This document shows, piece by piece, positions 51,974 to 62,099 of a DNA stretch of 64,000 nucleotides. Positions within the stretch are counted from its first letter, which is position 1; the number at the start of each line of letters is the position of its first letter. Below the pieces are notes generated by a model. It had not been told where the DNA came from and made no database searches. It saw only the letters and a program-made list of their open reading frames with translations. Position numbers and translations under genes: made by a program. This DNA comes from Oceanimonas marisflavi (lineage in GTDB: Bacteria; Pseudomonadota; Gammaproteobacteria; Enterobacterales; Aeromonadaceae). The stretch spans positions 1 to 64,000 of the forward strand of contig NZ_QAGM01000001.1 in assembly GCF_003049725.1 (NCBI RefSeq), written 5' to 3'.

Positions 51974-54238
51974 ATGAATGCCCTGCTGACCCTGCTGCCC
52001 CGTTATCGCCGGCAGCACCCGTTGAGTTTTCGTCTGTTTCTGCTGATCATCGGCGTCAGCCTGATCTTTACCCTGGCGTCCACCGCCCTGCAGCTGTGGC
52101 TGGATCATCGCAAAATCAACCGGGAAATGGACGAACGCCTGATGCTGATTGAACACAGTTATCTGGATGGTCTTTCCCAGAGCCTGTGGGATCTGAATCT
52201 TCCCCAGGCCAGGCTGCAGCTGAAAAGCATGCTCGACATGCCCCATATGGCCAGCCTGACCGTCACCGGCGACGGCCTGGCGGAGCCGCTTACCCTGAGC
52301 AAGGGACCGGAACGCGATGGCGTAAACCGGCACAGCTTTGAGCTCGTCTACCCCAGCCGCGCCCTGGGGCCACAGCAGGTAGGGCGGCTGGAAGTGGCCT
52401 TCAGCCGGAAAAGCATTCGCCAGCAGCTGATGAACCGGGCCCGCAGCATTCTGCTGGGTCAGTCGCTCACCGTGCTGCTGATCGCCTTCAGCCTGATGCT
52501 GTTGTTTCAGCGCCGGGTAACCCGCCATCTCGAGCGCATGGCCCGCTACGTGGCGCAGATTGGCGAAGGCCAGCCCGGTGCCGCTCCGCTGGGCCTGGCC
52601 CGCACACCAAGTGATATTCCCGATGAACTCGACACCCTGGTGGGCGCCATCAACACCATGCGCCAGTCGGTGGAACGCCGCCAGAGCGAGCTGCAGCACG
52701 ACAAGGAAAAACTCGAGGCGCTGGTGAACAAACGTACCCAGAATCTGCGCCAGGCCAAGGAAGAAGCGGAAGCCGCCGACAGCGCCAAATCCCGCTTTAT
52801 CGCCAACATGACCCACGAGCTGCGCACCCCCATGAACGGTATTCTCGGCACCCTGACCCTGCTCAAGCCCGCCATGGAGAACCGCCCGGAAAAAGGCCTG
52901 ATCGACACCCTGCAGCACTCGGCGGATCATCTGCTGATGCTGCTCAACGATGTGCTCGACTATGCCGCCCTGGAGCAGGGCCCGCTGCCGGAAGAGCCGG
53001 CGCCCTTTGCCCTGAACGAACTGCTGGAAAGCACCATTGCCATGATGCAGGGCTATGCCGGCGCCAAGCAGATACGGCTGCGGCTGAATACGCCGGAAAC
53101 CCTGCCCTGGCTCTCGGGCCATGCCGGCCGGGTGCGGCAGGTGCTGATTAATCTGCTGTCCAACGCCATCAAGTTTACCGACGAAGGTGGTCAGGTACGG
53201 CTGGCGGTACGGCCGGCAGGCAACGGCTGGCAGTTTGTGGTGGAAGACAACGGCATCGGCATTGCCAGCGAGCAGCAGGATCGCATTTTTGACCGCTTCA
53301 CCCAGGCCGACGAAAGCATCAGCCGCCGCTATGGCGGCACCGGTCTGGGGCTGGCCATCTCCCGCCGGCTGATCGAAGCCATGGGCGGCACCCTCACCCT
53401 GGAAAGCGCCCCCGGCCGGGGCAGCCGTTTTACCTTTACCCTGCCGCTGACCCCGGTACAGGCGCCGGTGCAGGAGCGACAGACCGAGGTCACCGCCCTG
53501 CCCAGCCTCAGCCTGCTGCTGGTGGAAGACGTGGCCATTAACCGGGGCATTCTCACCGCCCTGCTGGAGCAGCATCACCATGTGGTGAGCCAGGCCGAAA
53601 GCGGCGAGCAGGCACTGGAGATAGCGCGCCAGCAGGCCTTTGACGTGATACTGATGGACATGCACCTGCCCGGCATGGACGGCCTGGAAACCAGCCGGTT
53701 AATTCGCGAACAGCTTACCGGGCTGAATCAGGACACGCCCATTATTGCCCTCACCGCCAGCGTGACCCCGGAAGACATTCGTCGCTACCTGGACGCCGGC
53801 CTGAAGGCGGTGGTGGCCAAGCCGGTGCAGTGGCCCCGGCTCACCCAGGCCCTGGCTCAGGCGCTGGGCATTAAACTGCAACAGCCGCTGACGCTGGATC
53901 AGCCTCTGCTGCAGGAGCATTTACAGGTGCTGGGGCGCGGCCGGCTTCTGGCCATGACCAGAAGCTTTGCCACCGAGCTGGCCGACAAAGTGGCGGAGCT
54001 GCAGCGCGCCGCGGCAGACGACGATCACCACGAGCTGGCCCGGCTGGCCCACCGCCTGGGCGGCACCGCCGGCATGCTGGATCAGCCCCGGCTGGCCGAA
54101 GTGCTGGGCGAGCTGGAGCGGGCGGCCGAAGGCCAGGGATTTCTGGTGCCTGCCCTGCTCAGCAGCGTGGAGCGGGCGGCAGAGCAGGCCCGGGAGGAAC
54201 TGACCCTGCTGTGCCGGCGGCTGGAAGGCAATAACTGA
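51974..54238 (+). CDS. Hybrid sensor histidine kinase (TorS-like) with receiver and HPt
   Basis: The gene starts directly after the SBP stop. The 754-residue protein has two membrane helices (about 18-38 and 155-178) around a small periplasmic domain, a HAMP region and coiled coil, HisKA ([12 protein letters not shown], His281), HATPase ([18 protein letters not shown]), a receiver (Asp562 in [11 protein letters not shown]) and an HPt (His693 in [11 protein letters not shown]). It would run a phosphorelay to the regulator at 50514. The periplasmic domain is about 110 residues and could dock the SBP. Confidence 0.9.
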   Translation: MNALLTLLPRYRRQHPLSFRLFLLIIGVSLIFTLASTALQLWLDHRKINREMDERLMLIEHSYLDGLSQSLWDLNLPQARLQLKSMLDMPHMASLTVTGDGLAEPLTLSKGPERDGVNRHSFELVYPSRALGPQQVGRLEVAFSRKSIRQQLMNRARSILLGQSLTVLLIAFSLMLLFQRRVTRHLERMARYVAQIGEGQPGAAPLGLARTPSDIPDELDTLVGAINTMRQSVERRQSELQHDKEKLEALVNKRTQNLRQAKEEAEAADSAKSRFIANMTHELRTPMNGILGTLTLLKPAMENRPEKGLIDTLQHSADHLLMLLNDVLDYAALEQGPLPEEPAPFALNELLESTIAMMQGYAGAKQIRLRLNTPETLPWLSGHAGRVRQVLINLLSNAIKFTDEGGQVRLAVRPAGNGWQFVVEDNGIGIASEQQDRIFDRFTQADESISRRYGGTGLGLAISRRLIEAMGGTLTLESAPGRGSRFTFTLPLTPVQAPVQERQTEVTALPSLSLLLVEDVAINRGILTALLEQHHHVVSQAESGEQALEIARQQAFDVILMDMHLPGMDGLETSRLIREQLTGLNQDTPIIALTASVTPEDIRRYLDAGLKAVVAKPVQWPRLTQALAQALGIKLQQPLTLDQPLLQEHLQVLGRGRLLAMTRSFATELADKVAELQRAAADDDHHELARLAHRLGGTAGMLDQPRLAEVLGELERAAEGQGFLVPALLSSVERAAEQAREELTLLCRRLEGNN

Positions 54239-54362
54239 GACAAACCGTTTACAACTTTTTACAATTGGCACAACGACGTCATACATTCTCCCCTTAGCCT
54301 GAAGCCGTTATCTGTATGCCGCCCGGCCGTTGCCGGGCCGGCACTGGCTCAAGGAGAGAACC

Positions 54363-55835
54363 ATGACAACAAAAGCCCCTCAAAAGCCCGGCTTCTGGCT
54401 GGCCTGCCTGCCCATCGCCCTCACCTTTGTGGTGCTGGGCGTGCAGCTGTTTTACTTCGGCAATTTCACCCCCCATGTTCCCCTCGCCATGGGCGTGGCC
54501 ATCACCGCCCTGATCGGCTGGCTGCGCGGCTTCCGCTGGCACGACATGGAAGAGGGCATCATGCACGTGGTGCGTCTCGGCCTGCAGTCGGTGGGCATAT
54601 TGATCATCGTGGGCATGATCGTCGGCATCTGGATTGCCAGCGGCACCGTGCCCTACCTGATCAAGCTGGGCCTCAGCCTGATTTCTCCGGAACTGTTTCT
54701 GGCCGCCTGCGTACTGATCTGCGCCGTGGTGTCGGTGTCGCTCGGCACGTCCTGGGGCACCACCGGCACCGTCGGTCTGGCGCTGATGGGCATTGGCAAC
54801 GGCTTTGACATTCCCATGTACTGGACCGCCGGCGCCGTGGTTTCGGGCGCCTTCTTCGGCGACAAGATGTCACCGCTGTCGGACACCACCAACCTGGCCC
54901 CCGCCGTGACCGGGGTGGATCTGTTCGATCACATTCGCAACATGCTGCCCACCACAGTACCCGCCATGCTCATCTCCCTGGCCATTTACCTGGTGGCGGG
55001 ATTTGGCTTTATCGGCGATCAGACAGTGGACTTCGCCCGCATCGAGAACATCATCAGCGGCCTGGATCAGCACTTTGACCTGTCCTGGACCCTGCTGCTG
55101 CCACTGGTGGTGACCATAGGTCTGGCGCTGAAGAAAATGCCGGCCCTGCCCACCCTGTTTGCCGGCGCCCTGCTGGGTCTGGCCACCGCCATGCTGACCC
55201 AGGGGGTGGGCCTGCAACAGGCCTTTGAATTCATGTTCAGCGGCTACCAGATAGACACGGGCGTGCGCGAAATTGACGCCTTGCTCAATCGCGGCGGCAT
55301 TCAGAGCATGACCTGGGTAATTACCCTGATGCTGGTGGCGCTGGCCTTTGGTGGTGTACTGGAGCGCACCGGCTGCCTGGAAGCCATCATGGAGAAAATT
55401 CTCGGTCGTACCCACAGCTTTGGCGCCCTGCAGTCTTCCGCCATTGCCACTTCGGCCATGACCAACGTGGTGGGCGGCGACCCCTATCTGTCCATTGCCC
55501 TGCCCGGACGCATGTATGCCCCCGCCTACAAGGCCAGGGGCTACTCGCCGCTGAACCTGTCCCGCGCCTGTGAAGAGGGCGGTACCCTGATTTCGCCGCT
55601 CATTCCCTGGAACGCCGGCGGCGCCGTGGTGATCACCGCCCTGGGGCTGGGCATTGCCGAGGGCCATACCGAAAACCTGCTGTACATTCCCCTGGCCTTT
55701 GCCTGCTGGCTGTCGCCGCTCATTGGCATGGCCTACGCCCACCTGGGCTGGTTCTCCCCCAAAGCCTCGGCCGCGGAAAAAGAACAATGGCAGCGGGAAG
55801 AGGCCGCCCTGGCCGAGCCGGTGGCAGTGAAATAA
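54363..55835 (+). CDS. nhaC: NhaC-family Na+/H+ antiporter
   Basis: The ATG at 54363 (MTTKAPQKPGFWLACLPIAL) is preceded by AAGGAGA. The 490-residue membrane protein has about 11 helices and typical NhaC motifs: SLGTSWGTTGTVGLALMG, SGAFFGDKMSPLSDTTNLAP and NVVGGDPYLSIALPGRMYAP. Family members exchange Na+ for protons, and some exchange organic substrates (MleN takes malate and lactate). It lies 124 bp after a three-gene signalling cassette and may be its target, so its cargo could be the cassette's ligand. Confidence 0.88.
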   Translation: MTTKAPQKPGFWLACLPIALTFVVLGVQLFYFGNFTPHVPLAMGVAITALIGWLRGFRWHDMEEGIMHVVRLGLQSVGILIIVGMIVGIWIASGTVPYLIKLGLSLISPELFLAACVLICAVVSVSLGTSWGTTGTVGLALMGIGNGFDIPMYWTAGAVVSGAFFGDKMSPLSDTTNLAPAVTGVDLFDHIRNMLPTTVPAMLISLAIYLVAGFGFIGDQTVDFARIENIISGLDQHFDLSWTLLLPLVVTIGLALKKMPALPTLFAGALLGLATAMLTQGVGLQQAFEFMFSGYQIDTGVREIDALLNRGGIQSMTWVITLMLVALAFGGVLERTGCLEAIMEKILGRTHSFGALQSSAIATSAMTNVVGGDPYLSIALPGRMYAPAYKARGYSPLNLSRACEEGGTLISPLIPWNAGGAVVITALGLGIAEGHTENLLYIPLAFACWLSPLIGMAYAHLGWFSPKASAAEKEQWQREEAALAEPVAVK

Positions 55836-55859
55836 ACAGGATTGCTGCCTAACATGCAA

Positions 55860-55884
55860 AAACGGGCCGAACGGCCCGTTTTTT
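55860..55884 (+). terminator. Rho-independent terminator after nhaC
   Basis: AACGGGCC and GGCCCGTT form an 8-bp stem with a 4-nt loop, followed by a run of six T to 55884. It lies 25 bp after the nhaC stop and 69 bp before the convergent teaC end. Confidence 0.9.
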
Positions 55885-55952
55885 GTCTCCGGAAGTGACG
55901 ACAGAGATGACGCGTTGTCAGCGGCCCCGCCGGCAACCACGGCTGCCGGTGG

Positions 55953-57245
55953 CTACCTGGGGAACGCCAGATCGCGCAGAAAGAGGGCCATCTGCGGGAA
56001 CAGGATAAGGCCACCCGCTACCAGCACCAGGATCAAGACGAAAGGCAGGGAGCCGCGCACCACATCCACATAACGCCGGCGAAATACCGCCACGGCGGTA
56101 AAAATATTACAGCCAAACGGCGGGGTCACCGCGCCGATGGCCACCTGCAGGGTAATGATGATGCCCACCAGTACCTTGTCCAGCTCGAGGCGATCGATCT
56201 CGGGCAGAAAAATGGGCACCAGGATCAGGATGACGACAATGGAGTCCACGAACATGCATCCCACGAAGAAGGCAATGGAGATGGCCAGCAGCAGACCGAA
56301 CTCGTTGGTTTCATTCAAGCCCAGTCCGGCCATGATCGCCTGAGGTATCTGGGCGAAGGAGATCACCCAGGAAAAAGCACTGCCCGCCGCCACCAGAATA
56401 AACACCACGGCGGTAATCAGCCCGGTAGACTTGGCAATGTCCAGCACATCCCGGGGTTTCAGCTCCCGGAAAATGACCACCTCAAGCAGCAGGGCATAGA
56501 GCACGCACATGGAGGCGGCTTCGGTTGGGCTGAAGAGGCCACCGTAGATACCAAACACCACTATGATGGGGAACCCCAGGGGCCAGACGGCGTCACGGGT
56601 CACCCTGAGCCGTTCGGCCAGGCTGGCCCTGGGCACGGTCGGCACCTTTTGATCAATGGCAAAAAACACCGAATATAGCGAAAACAGCATCAGGATAAGC
56701 AAACCGGGCACGATGCCGGCAATAAACAGCTCGGAAATGGATGTCTGGGCGATGCCGCCATAGATGATCATGCCGATACTGGGCGGGATCAGCAGGGCGA
56801 TACCACTGGCACTGATGATCAGCGACAGGGAAAACGAGTCCTTGTAGCCATTCTGAAGCAGCTTCGGGTGCAGTGGCGAGCCCACCGCCACCACCGTGGC
56901 CTGGGTAGAGCCGGAGACGGCGCCAAACATGGTGCAGGCCGCGGCGGTACTCACTGCCAGCCCGCCCTTGTAGTGACCGATATAGGCCATCACCATATCG
57001 ATGAGCTTGGTGGCCGAGCGTCCTTTGGTCATGATATCCGCGGCCAGGATGAACATGGGAACGGCGATCAGCGAAGCTGGCCGGATTCCGGCAAACATCT
57101 GCTGGATCATGAACTGGGAGTTACCGAAACCGCCAAACTCCACATAAAAGCCGATCAGCGTCGCCACCATCATGGGCACCATCATGGGGAAGCCAAACAA
57201 CAGCAGCCCCACCATGGCAATCAACATCAAAGAAGTCATATCCAT
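55953..57245 (-). CDS. teaC: TeaC-like TRAP transporter large permease subunit
   Basis: The 430-residue DctM-family protein has about 12 helices; MIYGGIAQTSISELFIAGIV and IGAVTPPFGCNIFTAVAVF are conserved family stretches. It carries ions and substrate through the inner membrane with TeaB. Gap to teaB is 11 bp. The ectoine assignment rests on the TeaA-like binding protein and doe genes. Confidence 0.88.
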   Translation of the reverse strand: MDMTSLMLIAMVGLLLFGFPMMVPMMVATLIGFYVEFGGFGNSQFMIQQMFAGIRPASLIAVPMFILAADIMTKGRSATKLIDMVMAYIGHYKGGLAVSTAAACTMFGAVSGSTQATVVAVGSPLHPKLLQNGYKDSFSLSLIISASGIALLIPPSIGMIIYGGIAQTSISELFIAGIVPGLLILMLFSLYSVFFAIDQKVPTVPRASLAERLRVTRDAVWPLGFPIIVVFGIYGGLFSPTEAASMCVLYALLLEVVIFRELKPRDVLDIAKSTGLITAVVFILVAAGSAFSWVISFAQIPQAIMAGLGLNETNEFGLLLAISIAFFVGCMFVDSIVVILILVPIFLPEIDRLELDKVLVGIIITLQVAIGAVTPPFGCNIFTAVAVFRRRYVDVVRGSLPFVLILVLVAGGLILFPQMALFLRDLAFPR

Positions 57246-57256
57246 TCTCTCGGCCC

Positions 57257-57817
57257 CTAAATTTCCGCAACGTTTTCATACTTTTCGCTGGTCACGTCAC
57301 TGGCCAGGAAAATATCACTGTTGAACAGGTTCTTGATGCCGGCCACAAAATACTCCAGCCCGGTCATAAACAGGCTCACCGGCACCCATAAATAAATGGT
57401 ATAAACCGGGATCTGCAATGCAGGCAGCAGCTGCCCCTTGGGTGAAATCCATAGTATGTATTTCACGGAAAAATAGAAAATAGTAAAAATACAGGCGGAG
57501 GTAACAAAGGTAATAATAACAATAAGGCCTTTCTGTATTCTCTGAGGCATAGCATCAAAGATCGCCGTCATTCGAATATGACTGCCATGCCGGGCAGCGA
57601 AACTGGTGCCGGCAAACGTCACCAGAATAATAAGAATACTATTAACCTCTTCGGCAAAGAACAGGCTTTGACTAAAAACAACACGCCCCACAACATTGGC
57701 AATATTATTGGCTGCCATCAATAGCACACTAAAAATAAGAATGCCGCCTTCAACCTTATTAACAATACCAATAATTTGGTGATAGCAGGACTTGATGAAA
57801 CCGGAAGGTGAGATCAT
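57257..57817 (-). CDS. teaB: TeaB-like TRAP transporter small permease subunit
   Basis: The 186-residue DctQ-family protein has four predicted helices (near 20-40, 58-78, 95-118, 138-160). EEVNSILIILVTFAGTSFAARHGSHIRMT is a DctQ hallmark region, quoted here only in part as FAGTSFAARHGSHIR. The base composition of the gene is noticeably more AT-rich than its neighbours. It lies 69 bp after teaA. Confidence 0.87.
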   Translation of the reverse strand: MISPSGFIKSCYHQIIGIVNKVEGGILIFSVLLMAANNIANVVGRVVFSQSLFFAEEVNSILIILVTFAGTSFAARHGSHIRMTAIFDAMPQRIQKGLIVIITFVTSACIFTIFYFSVKYILWISPKGQLLPALQIPVYTIYLWVPVSLFMTGLEYFVAGIKNLFNSDIFLASDVTSEKYENVAEI

Positions 57818-57886
57818 TTCGCAGCTCCTTGATTGCTAAATCAACAGGGAGGTGAAAACATCTCGTTCTCTCTCCCCGTGATAACA

Positions 57887-58906
57887 TTACTTGCCGGTTG
57901 CAGCTAAAAGATCCGCTTCCATTTGTTCGAGAATGGCCTTGCCGGAATCACCGGTCATCTCCACAAACCTGGCTTTGACCGGTGCGGAAGCCTCACGGAA
58001 AAGCACACGCTTGTCTTCGTCCAGGGATACAAACCGGACACCCGGCCTGGCCGCCTTGATCCTGGCGACCGAGTCATTTTCCAGCCCTTGCTGATAGCTG
58101 AGAACATAGTCGTTGGCTTCGTCAATGGCTTTTTGAATCAATGCTTTATCGTCATCCGACAGCCCATCGTAAAAATCCTTGTTGGCCATTACCGCGGTAG
58201 TAAAGATGTTGTGGCCAATGTCGGTTATCACCTCGCTCACTTCGTACATCTTGGTGGATTCGATATAGAACATGGGGTTTTCCTGTCCCTGTATCATCTT
58301 GGTCTGCAGGGCACCGAACACTTCACCCCAGGGCAGTGGCGTAGGCACAGCCCCAAACGAGCGGTAGGTTTCCACCAGCAGCGGCGACGTCATCACCCGG
58401 ACCTTGACCCCGTCCAGATCGGCAGGCGTCTCAAAGGGTTTCTGAGTGGTAATGTGCACTCGCCCTTCAGGGAACATGGTCAGCAGCTCCAGCCCCTTGT
58501 CGGCATACAGAGCGGGGAAGTGCTCATTAATCACTTTGGAGTTTTTAAAAAAGTAATTGATTTCACTCTTTTTTTCAGGAAGGACATACGGCATCAGGAA
58601 TACCTGGGCCTCAGGGATAAGACTGCCGGTAAAGCCGGGAGACTGATCCACGAATTGCAGTATTCCGGCCTGGGCCTGCTCCATCACATCCACAGACTCC
58701 CCCAGGGTGCCAAACGGATAAATTTGTACCTTGTGACCGGAGTTGGCTTCAACCACTTCCTTGAATCTGGTTGCATACACGCCCTGTACTTCGGTCAGGC
58801 TTTCCTCAATCGCATATTTCCAGGTGGCCGCGCTCACCTGCAGTGAGGCCAGGGCCAGAGCGGCAACGGACAGTCTGGTAGTCAGGCCTGGGGATTTTTT
58901 GCGCAT
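57887..58906 (-). CDS. teaA: TeaA-like TRAP periplasmic ectoine-binding protein
   Basis: The ATG at 58906 (MRKKSPGLTTRLSVAALALA) starts a signal peptide cleaved near VSAATWKYA; the frame is open to 59098 but that part is not coding-like. The 339-residue DctP-family protein closely follows Halomonas TeaA: ILQFVDQSPGFTGSLIPEAQ, PTPLPWGEVFGALQTKMIQG. It delivers ectoine/hydroxyectoine to TeaBC. Order teaA-teaB-teaC on minus is the usual one. Confidence 0.9.
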   Translation of the reverse strand: MRKKSPGLTTRLSVAALALASLQVSAATWKYAIEESLTEVQGVYATRFKEVVEANSGHKVQIYPFGTLGESVDVMEQAQAGILQFVDQSPGFTGSLIPEAQVFLMPYVLPEKKSEINYFFKNSKVINEHFPALYADKGLELLTMFPEGRVHITTQKPFETPADLDGVKVRVMTSPLLVETYRSFGAVPTPLPWGEVFGALQTKMIQGQENPMFYIESTKMYEVSEVITDIGHNIFTTAVMANKDFYDGLSDDDKALIQKAIDEANDYVLSYQQGLENDSVARIKAARPGVRFVSLDEDKRVLFREASAPVKARFVEMTGDSGKAILEQMEADLLAATGK

Positions 58907-59363
58907 ATCAGTAGTCCTTCTGATGATTGGTTCCACATTGCAAAACTGTAAAAAGTGAACTGCTCGCTTCTCGAACACCCCAGCGCGACTCGCCATGGGC
59001 CACCACAATTTTGTAACACTCATACTACTCGTGGGCCGGCTGAGGTTTTTTTCGTGTAAAGCACCAACAGCTTGCGACTTCTTCTGTAATTGACTCACAC
59101 AACAGAAAGTCTGTGCTGAATGAGAGCATGATCACTCTCTCAACAAGTAGCCCAAAGCCACGCCGTTACTGAGTTTACCGAAGCTCACTATCACGATGAG
59201 CCGGCCGCCGGAACCGCTTCCGTTTCATGAATGGGCAACTCACGCCGGGCTTAAATAAAGCCCACCCCTAAGAACAAAAAAATAATATTCACCACACTCT
59301 GCGCGGCACGTCACACTTTTAAGAATGTCCTCAGGTTTTTATTACCATGAAAAAATAAAGAGA

Positions 59364-59393
59364 TTGACACCACAAAATAAACTGGTGTGTACT
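59364..59393 (+). promoter_or_regulatory. Possible sigma70 promoter overlapping an inverted repeat
   Basis: TTGACA (59364-59369), 18-bp spacer, TGTACT (59388-59393, 4/6 match). The inverted repeat ACACCA-N10-TGGTGT (59367-59388) covers the spacer, a place where a bound repressor would block RNA polymerase. It would read toward doeA with a leader of about 400 bp. Confidence 0.4.
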
Positions 59394-59674
59394 TGCGCCA
59401 TCTGAAACGAGCCAGCCAGTGCTGCCGACAGTCTTTACTATCGACTGCTCACCCTTGCTGTTTTCAGGATTAAATCTTATTTGACCGGGCATACTTCAAC
59501 TGGAGCCTGTAATAATGGCCATGCAAAAATCATATTGTTTGCTCCAGCATGACAGCATGCCTGACGAGGTAATAAACATGGATGGATATTGCCAGCAAAC
59601 TCACCCGTTTCAGCCTGCCATGACGCAGGGGCGTATTCTTCGAATGCAAGGTCGGTTCCCTCTCGATCGCTGAT

Positions 59675-59713
59675 GTGCGGTTGAGCCGGCCGAACTTGCA
59701 GGCTCAACCGCAC
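59675..59713. other. 13-bp perfect hairpin in doeA leader
   Basis: GTGCGGTTGAGCC (59675-59687) and GGCTCAACCGCAC (59701-59713) pair perfectly around a 13-nt loop, 92 bp before the doeA start. No T-run follows on either strand, so it is not a standard terminator; it may be a regulatory or repeat-derived element. Confidence 0.6.
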
Positions 59714-59805
59714 CTCCCCGAAAAGCCAAAAAACGCCATTGACTGACTTTCTTGAAGGGAAGCCAGGGATGGGTGGTTCTGATTATTATTGCCGAGATAT
59801 ACCCC

Positions 59806-60993
59806 ATGCATAACCATGTACTCAATTTCGCTATCGAAGAATATCAGCAGCGACTGGCCAAAGTGCGCGCCACCATGGACAGGCACGAAATTCATACCCT
59901 GATAGTGCATGATCCATCCAATATTGCCTGGCTGACCGGCTATGACGGCTGGTCGTTCTACACTCCCCAGGTTGTGGTCGTCGGCATGGCCGGCGAGCCC
60001 ATCTGGTATGGCCGGCAGATGGACTCTCACGGTGCCAAACGCACCGTCTACCTGCAGGAAGAAAACATCACCTGGTATCCGGACCACTACGTGATGAATC
60101 CGCCACTGCATGCCATGGAGTACCTGGCCAACCAGATCCTCAAGCCCAGGGACTGGGCCCGTGGCAATATCGGCATCGAAATGGACAACTACTACTTCAG
60201 CCCTACCGCCTACCTGGCCCTGACGGAAAACCTGCCCGAGGCGAAACTGGTGGACGCGACCTCTCTGGTTAACTGGTGCCGGGCCGTCAAGTCGGAAACC
60301 GAGCTCAGATACATGCGCATTGCCGCCCGTATTGTGGAAAACATGCACCAGGCCGCCTATGACATGATCGAACCCGGTTTACCCAAAAACCGGCTGGTGG
60401 CCGAAATATACCGGGTGGCAATGGAAGGCCACGACGGCCACTTTGGCGACTACCCGGCGATTGTGCCCATGCTGCCTTCCGGCAAGGATGCGTCGGCCCC
60501 GCACCTGACCTGGGATGAGCGCCCGTTCAACCACAATGAAGGCACCTTCTTTGAAATCGCCGGCTGCCACCGGCGCTATCACTGTCCGCTGTCCCGCACC
60601 ATCTATCTGGGTCAGCCAAACGATGACTTTCTGCGTGGTGCCGAGGCGCTCAATGCCGGTCTGGAAGCCGGCCTGGCGGCAGCCAAACCCGGCAACCGCT
60701 GCGCCGATATTGCCGATGCACTCAACGCCACCCTGGCGGAATATGGCTTCGACCGGGAAGGGGCACGCTGCGGTTATCCCATCGGGTTGAGCTACCCGCC
60801 GGACTGGGGCGAGCGCACCATGAGCCTGCGCAATACCGACCAGACCATTCTGAAACCTGGCATGACCTTCCACTTCATGCCAGGGTTGTGGCTGGACGAC
60901 TGGGGTATAGAAACCACAGAAAGCATCGTTATCACCGACACCGGGGTTGAAACCCTGTGTAACTATCCGCGCCAACTTTTCGTAAAGAGGTAA
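59806..60993 (+). CDS. doeA: DoeA, ectoine hydrolase
   Basis: DoeA opens the ectoine ring to N-alpha-acetyl-L-2,4-diaminobutyrate. The ATG at 59806 (MHNHVLNFAIEEYQQRLAKV) is preferred over an upstream frame, though the ribosome site is weak. The 395-residue protein has the M24 creatinase/aminopeptidase P layout: N-terminal domain with VHDPSNIAWLTGYDGWSFYT and a C-terminal pita-bread domain (TFFEIAGCHRRYHCPLSRTI, FHFMPGLWLDDWGIETTES). Some canonical M24 metal ligands are replaced, as known for DoeA. It lies 6 bp before doeB. Confidence 0.92.
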   Translation: MHNHVLNFAIEEYQQRLAKVRATMDRHEIHTLIVHDPSNIAWLTGYDGWSFYTPQVVVVGMAGEPIWYGRQMDSHGAKRTVYLQEENITWYPDHYVMNPPLHAMEYLANQILKPRDWARGNIGIEMDNYYFSPTAYLALTENLPEAKLVDATSLVNWCRAVKSETELRYMRIAARIVENMHQAAYDMIEPGLPKNRLVAEIYRVAMEGHDGHFGDYPAIVPMLPSGKDASAPHLTWDERPFNHNEGTFFEIAGCHRRYHCPLSRTIYLGQPNDDFLRGAEALNAGLEAGLAAAKPGNRCADIADALNATLAEYGFDREGARCGYPIGLSYPPDWGERTMSLRNTDQTILKPGMTFHFMPGLWLDDWGIETTESIVITDTGVETLCNYPRQLFVKR

Positions 60994-60999
60994 CGACTC

Positions 61000-62001
61000 A
61001 TGCAGGCCACCACCATTACGCCCACCGTGGATTTCGAACAGGACGGCAAACAACACGGTTTCCTCAAACTGCCCTATTCCAGCGATCAGTCGGCCTGGGG
61101 ATGCATCATGATCCCGATCACCGTGATCAAAAATGGCGAGGGCCCCACGGCCCTGCTCACCGGTGGCAACCATGGCGACGAGTATGAGGGCATCACCGGC
61201 CTGCTTAAGCTGGCCAACCATCTGCAGCCGGAGCAGGTGCAGGGGCGAGTGATCATAGTGCCGGCCATGAACTATCCGGCCGTGCGCAACGGCAGCCGCA
61301 CTTCCCCCATCGACCAGGGCAACATGAACCGCAGTTTTCCCGGGGATCCGGCGGGCACCATGACACAGCGCATCGCCGACTATTTCAGCCGTTACCTGGT
61401 GCCCATGTGCGACTATGCCCTTGATATTCACTCCGGTGGCAAGACCCTCGACTTTATTCCGTTTTCCGCCGCCCACCGATTGCCTGATCCCGCGCAGGAG
61501 GCCGCCTGTATCGAGGGAGCCAGGCTGTTTGGCGCCCCCAATACGGTGGTGATGTTCGAGCTCGACACCGCCTCGCTGTACGACACCGCGGTGGAATCCC
61601 AGGGCAAGATCTTTGTGACCACCGAACTGTGCGGCGGTGGCACCAGTACCCCGGAGACCATTGCCATGGTGGATCGGGGCCTGCATAACTTCCTGCTCTT
61701 TGCCCGTATTACTCAAGGCGAGTATCAGCTACCCGACACGCCGCCGCGCCTGCTCGACATGCCCGATGGCTCCTGCTACATGATGAGTGAACATCAGGGC
61801 CTGCTGGAAATGCATGTGGCGCTGGGTGATGAGGTCAGACAGGGCGATCTGGTGGCCTCCATCCATACCCTGGAACGGACCGGTCAACCGCCGGCGGAAT
61901 ACCGGGCCCGGCGCAACGGCATTCTGGCCGGACGCCGCCATCCTGCCCTGATCGATATCGGTGATACCTTTGCGGTACTGGCAGTGGACGTGACTTGTTA
62001 A
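61000..62001 (+). CDS. doeB: DoeB, N-acetyl-L-2,4-diaminobutyrate deacetylase
   Basis: This zinc enzyme of the AspA/AstE (succinylglutamate desuccinylase) family removes acetate to give L-2,4-diaminobutyrate. The 333-residue protein has zinc motif GGNHGDEYEGITG (near 54-66), the later ligand His in YALDIHSGGKTLDF (near 142) and a catalytic Glu region at VTTELCGGGTSTPE. It follows doeA directly; a terminator-like hairpin follows. Confidence 0.92.
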   Translation: MQATTITPTVDFEQDGKQHGFLKLPYSSDQSAWGCIMIPITVIKNGEGPTALLTGGNHGDEYEGITGLLKLANHLQPEQVQGRVIIVPAMNYPAVRNGSRTSPIDQGNMNRSFPGDPAGTMTQRIADYFSRYLVPMCDYALDIHSGGKTLDFIPFSAAHRLPDPAQEAACIEGARLFGAPNTVVMFELDTASLYDTAVESQGKIFVTTELCGGGTSTPETIAMVDRGLHNFLLFARITQGEYQLPDTPPRLLDMPDGSCYMMSEHQGLLEMHVALGDEVRQGDLVASIHTLERTGQPPAEYRARRNGILAGRRHPALIDIGDTFAVLAVDVTC

Positions 62002-62024
62002 TAAAAAATTGCAATTGTTCCCAC

Positions 62025-62055
62025 AAGGGCCGCTAGTGACCACCAGCGGCCCTTT
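62025..62055 (+). terminator. Terminator-like hairpin between doeB and doeX
   Basis: AAGGGCCGCT and AGCGGCCCTT form a perfect 10-bp stem with a 10-nt loop, ending in TTT. The short T-run suggests partial termination, so doeX may be read through at a reduced level. Confidence 0.65.
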
Positions 62056-62099
62056 GTATACTGCAGGAAATTTTTCAAAAACGTAAACAGGTAGTAACA

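Larger units (their letters stand above)
58907..59805. promoter_or_regulatory. 899-bp intergenic region between teaABC and doeAB
   Basis: No gene is supported here. The region contains two 22-bp inverted repeats with 10-bp spacers, TGAGAG-N10-CTCTCA (59121-59142) and ACACCA-N10-TGGTGT (59367-59388), a CTGGAGC/GCTCCAG pair (59500-59506, 59541-59547) and a strong hairpin at 59675. It is AT-rich between about 59250 and 59480. It presumably carries promoters and operators for both divergent operons. Confidence 0.55.

Noticed and set aside
51797-53665. 622-codon open frame on minus opposite the hybrid kinase
   Set aside because: Gln/His/Gly-rich composition and full overlap with a kinase with intact motifs.
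54240-54362. Possible sigma54 promoter before nhaC (TTGGCAC)
   Set aside because: The matching -12 TTGC element is absent at the required distance.
57818-57886. Hairpin between teaA and teaB that would lower permease expression
   Set aside because: Only a weak GGGAG/CTCCC pairing with a long loop; not strong enough to list.
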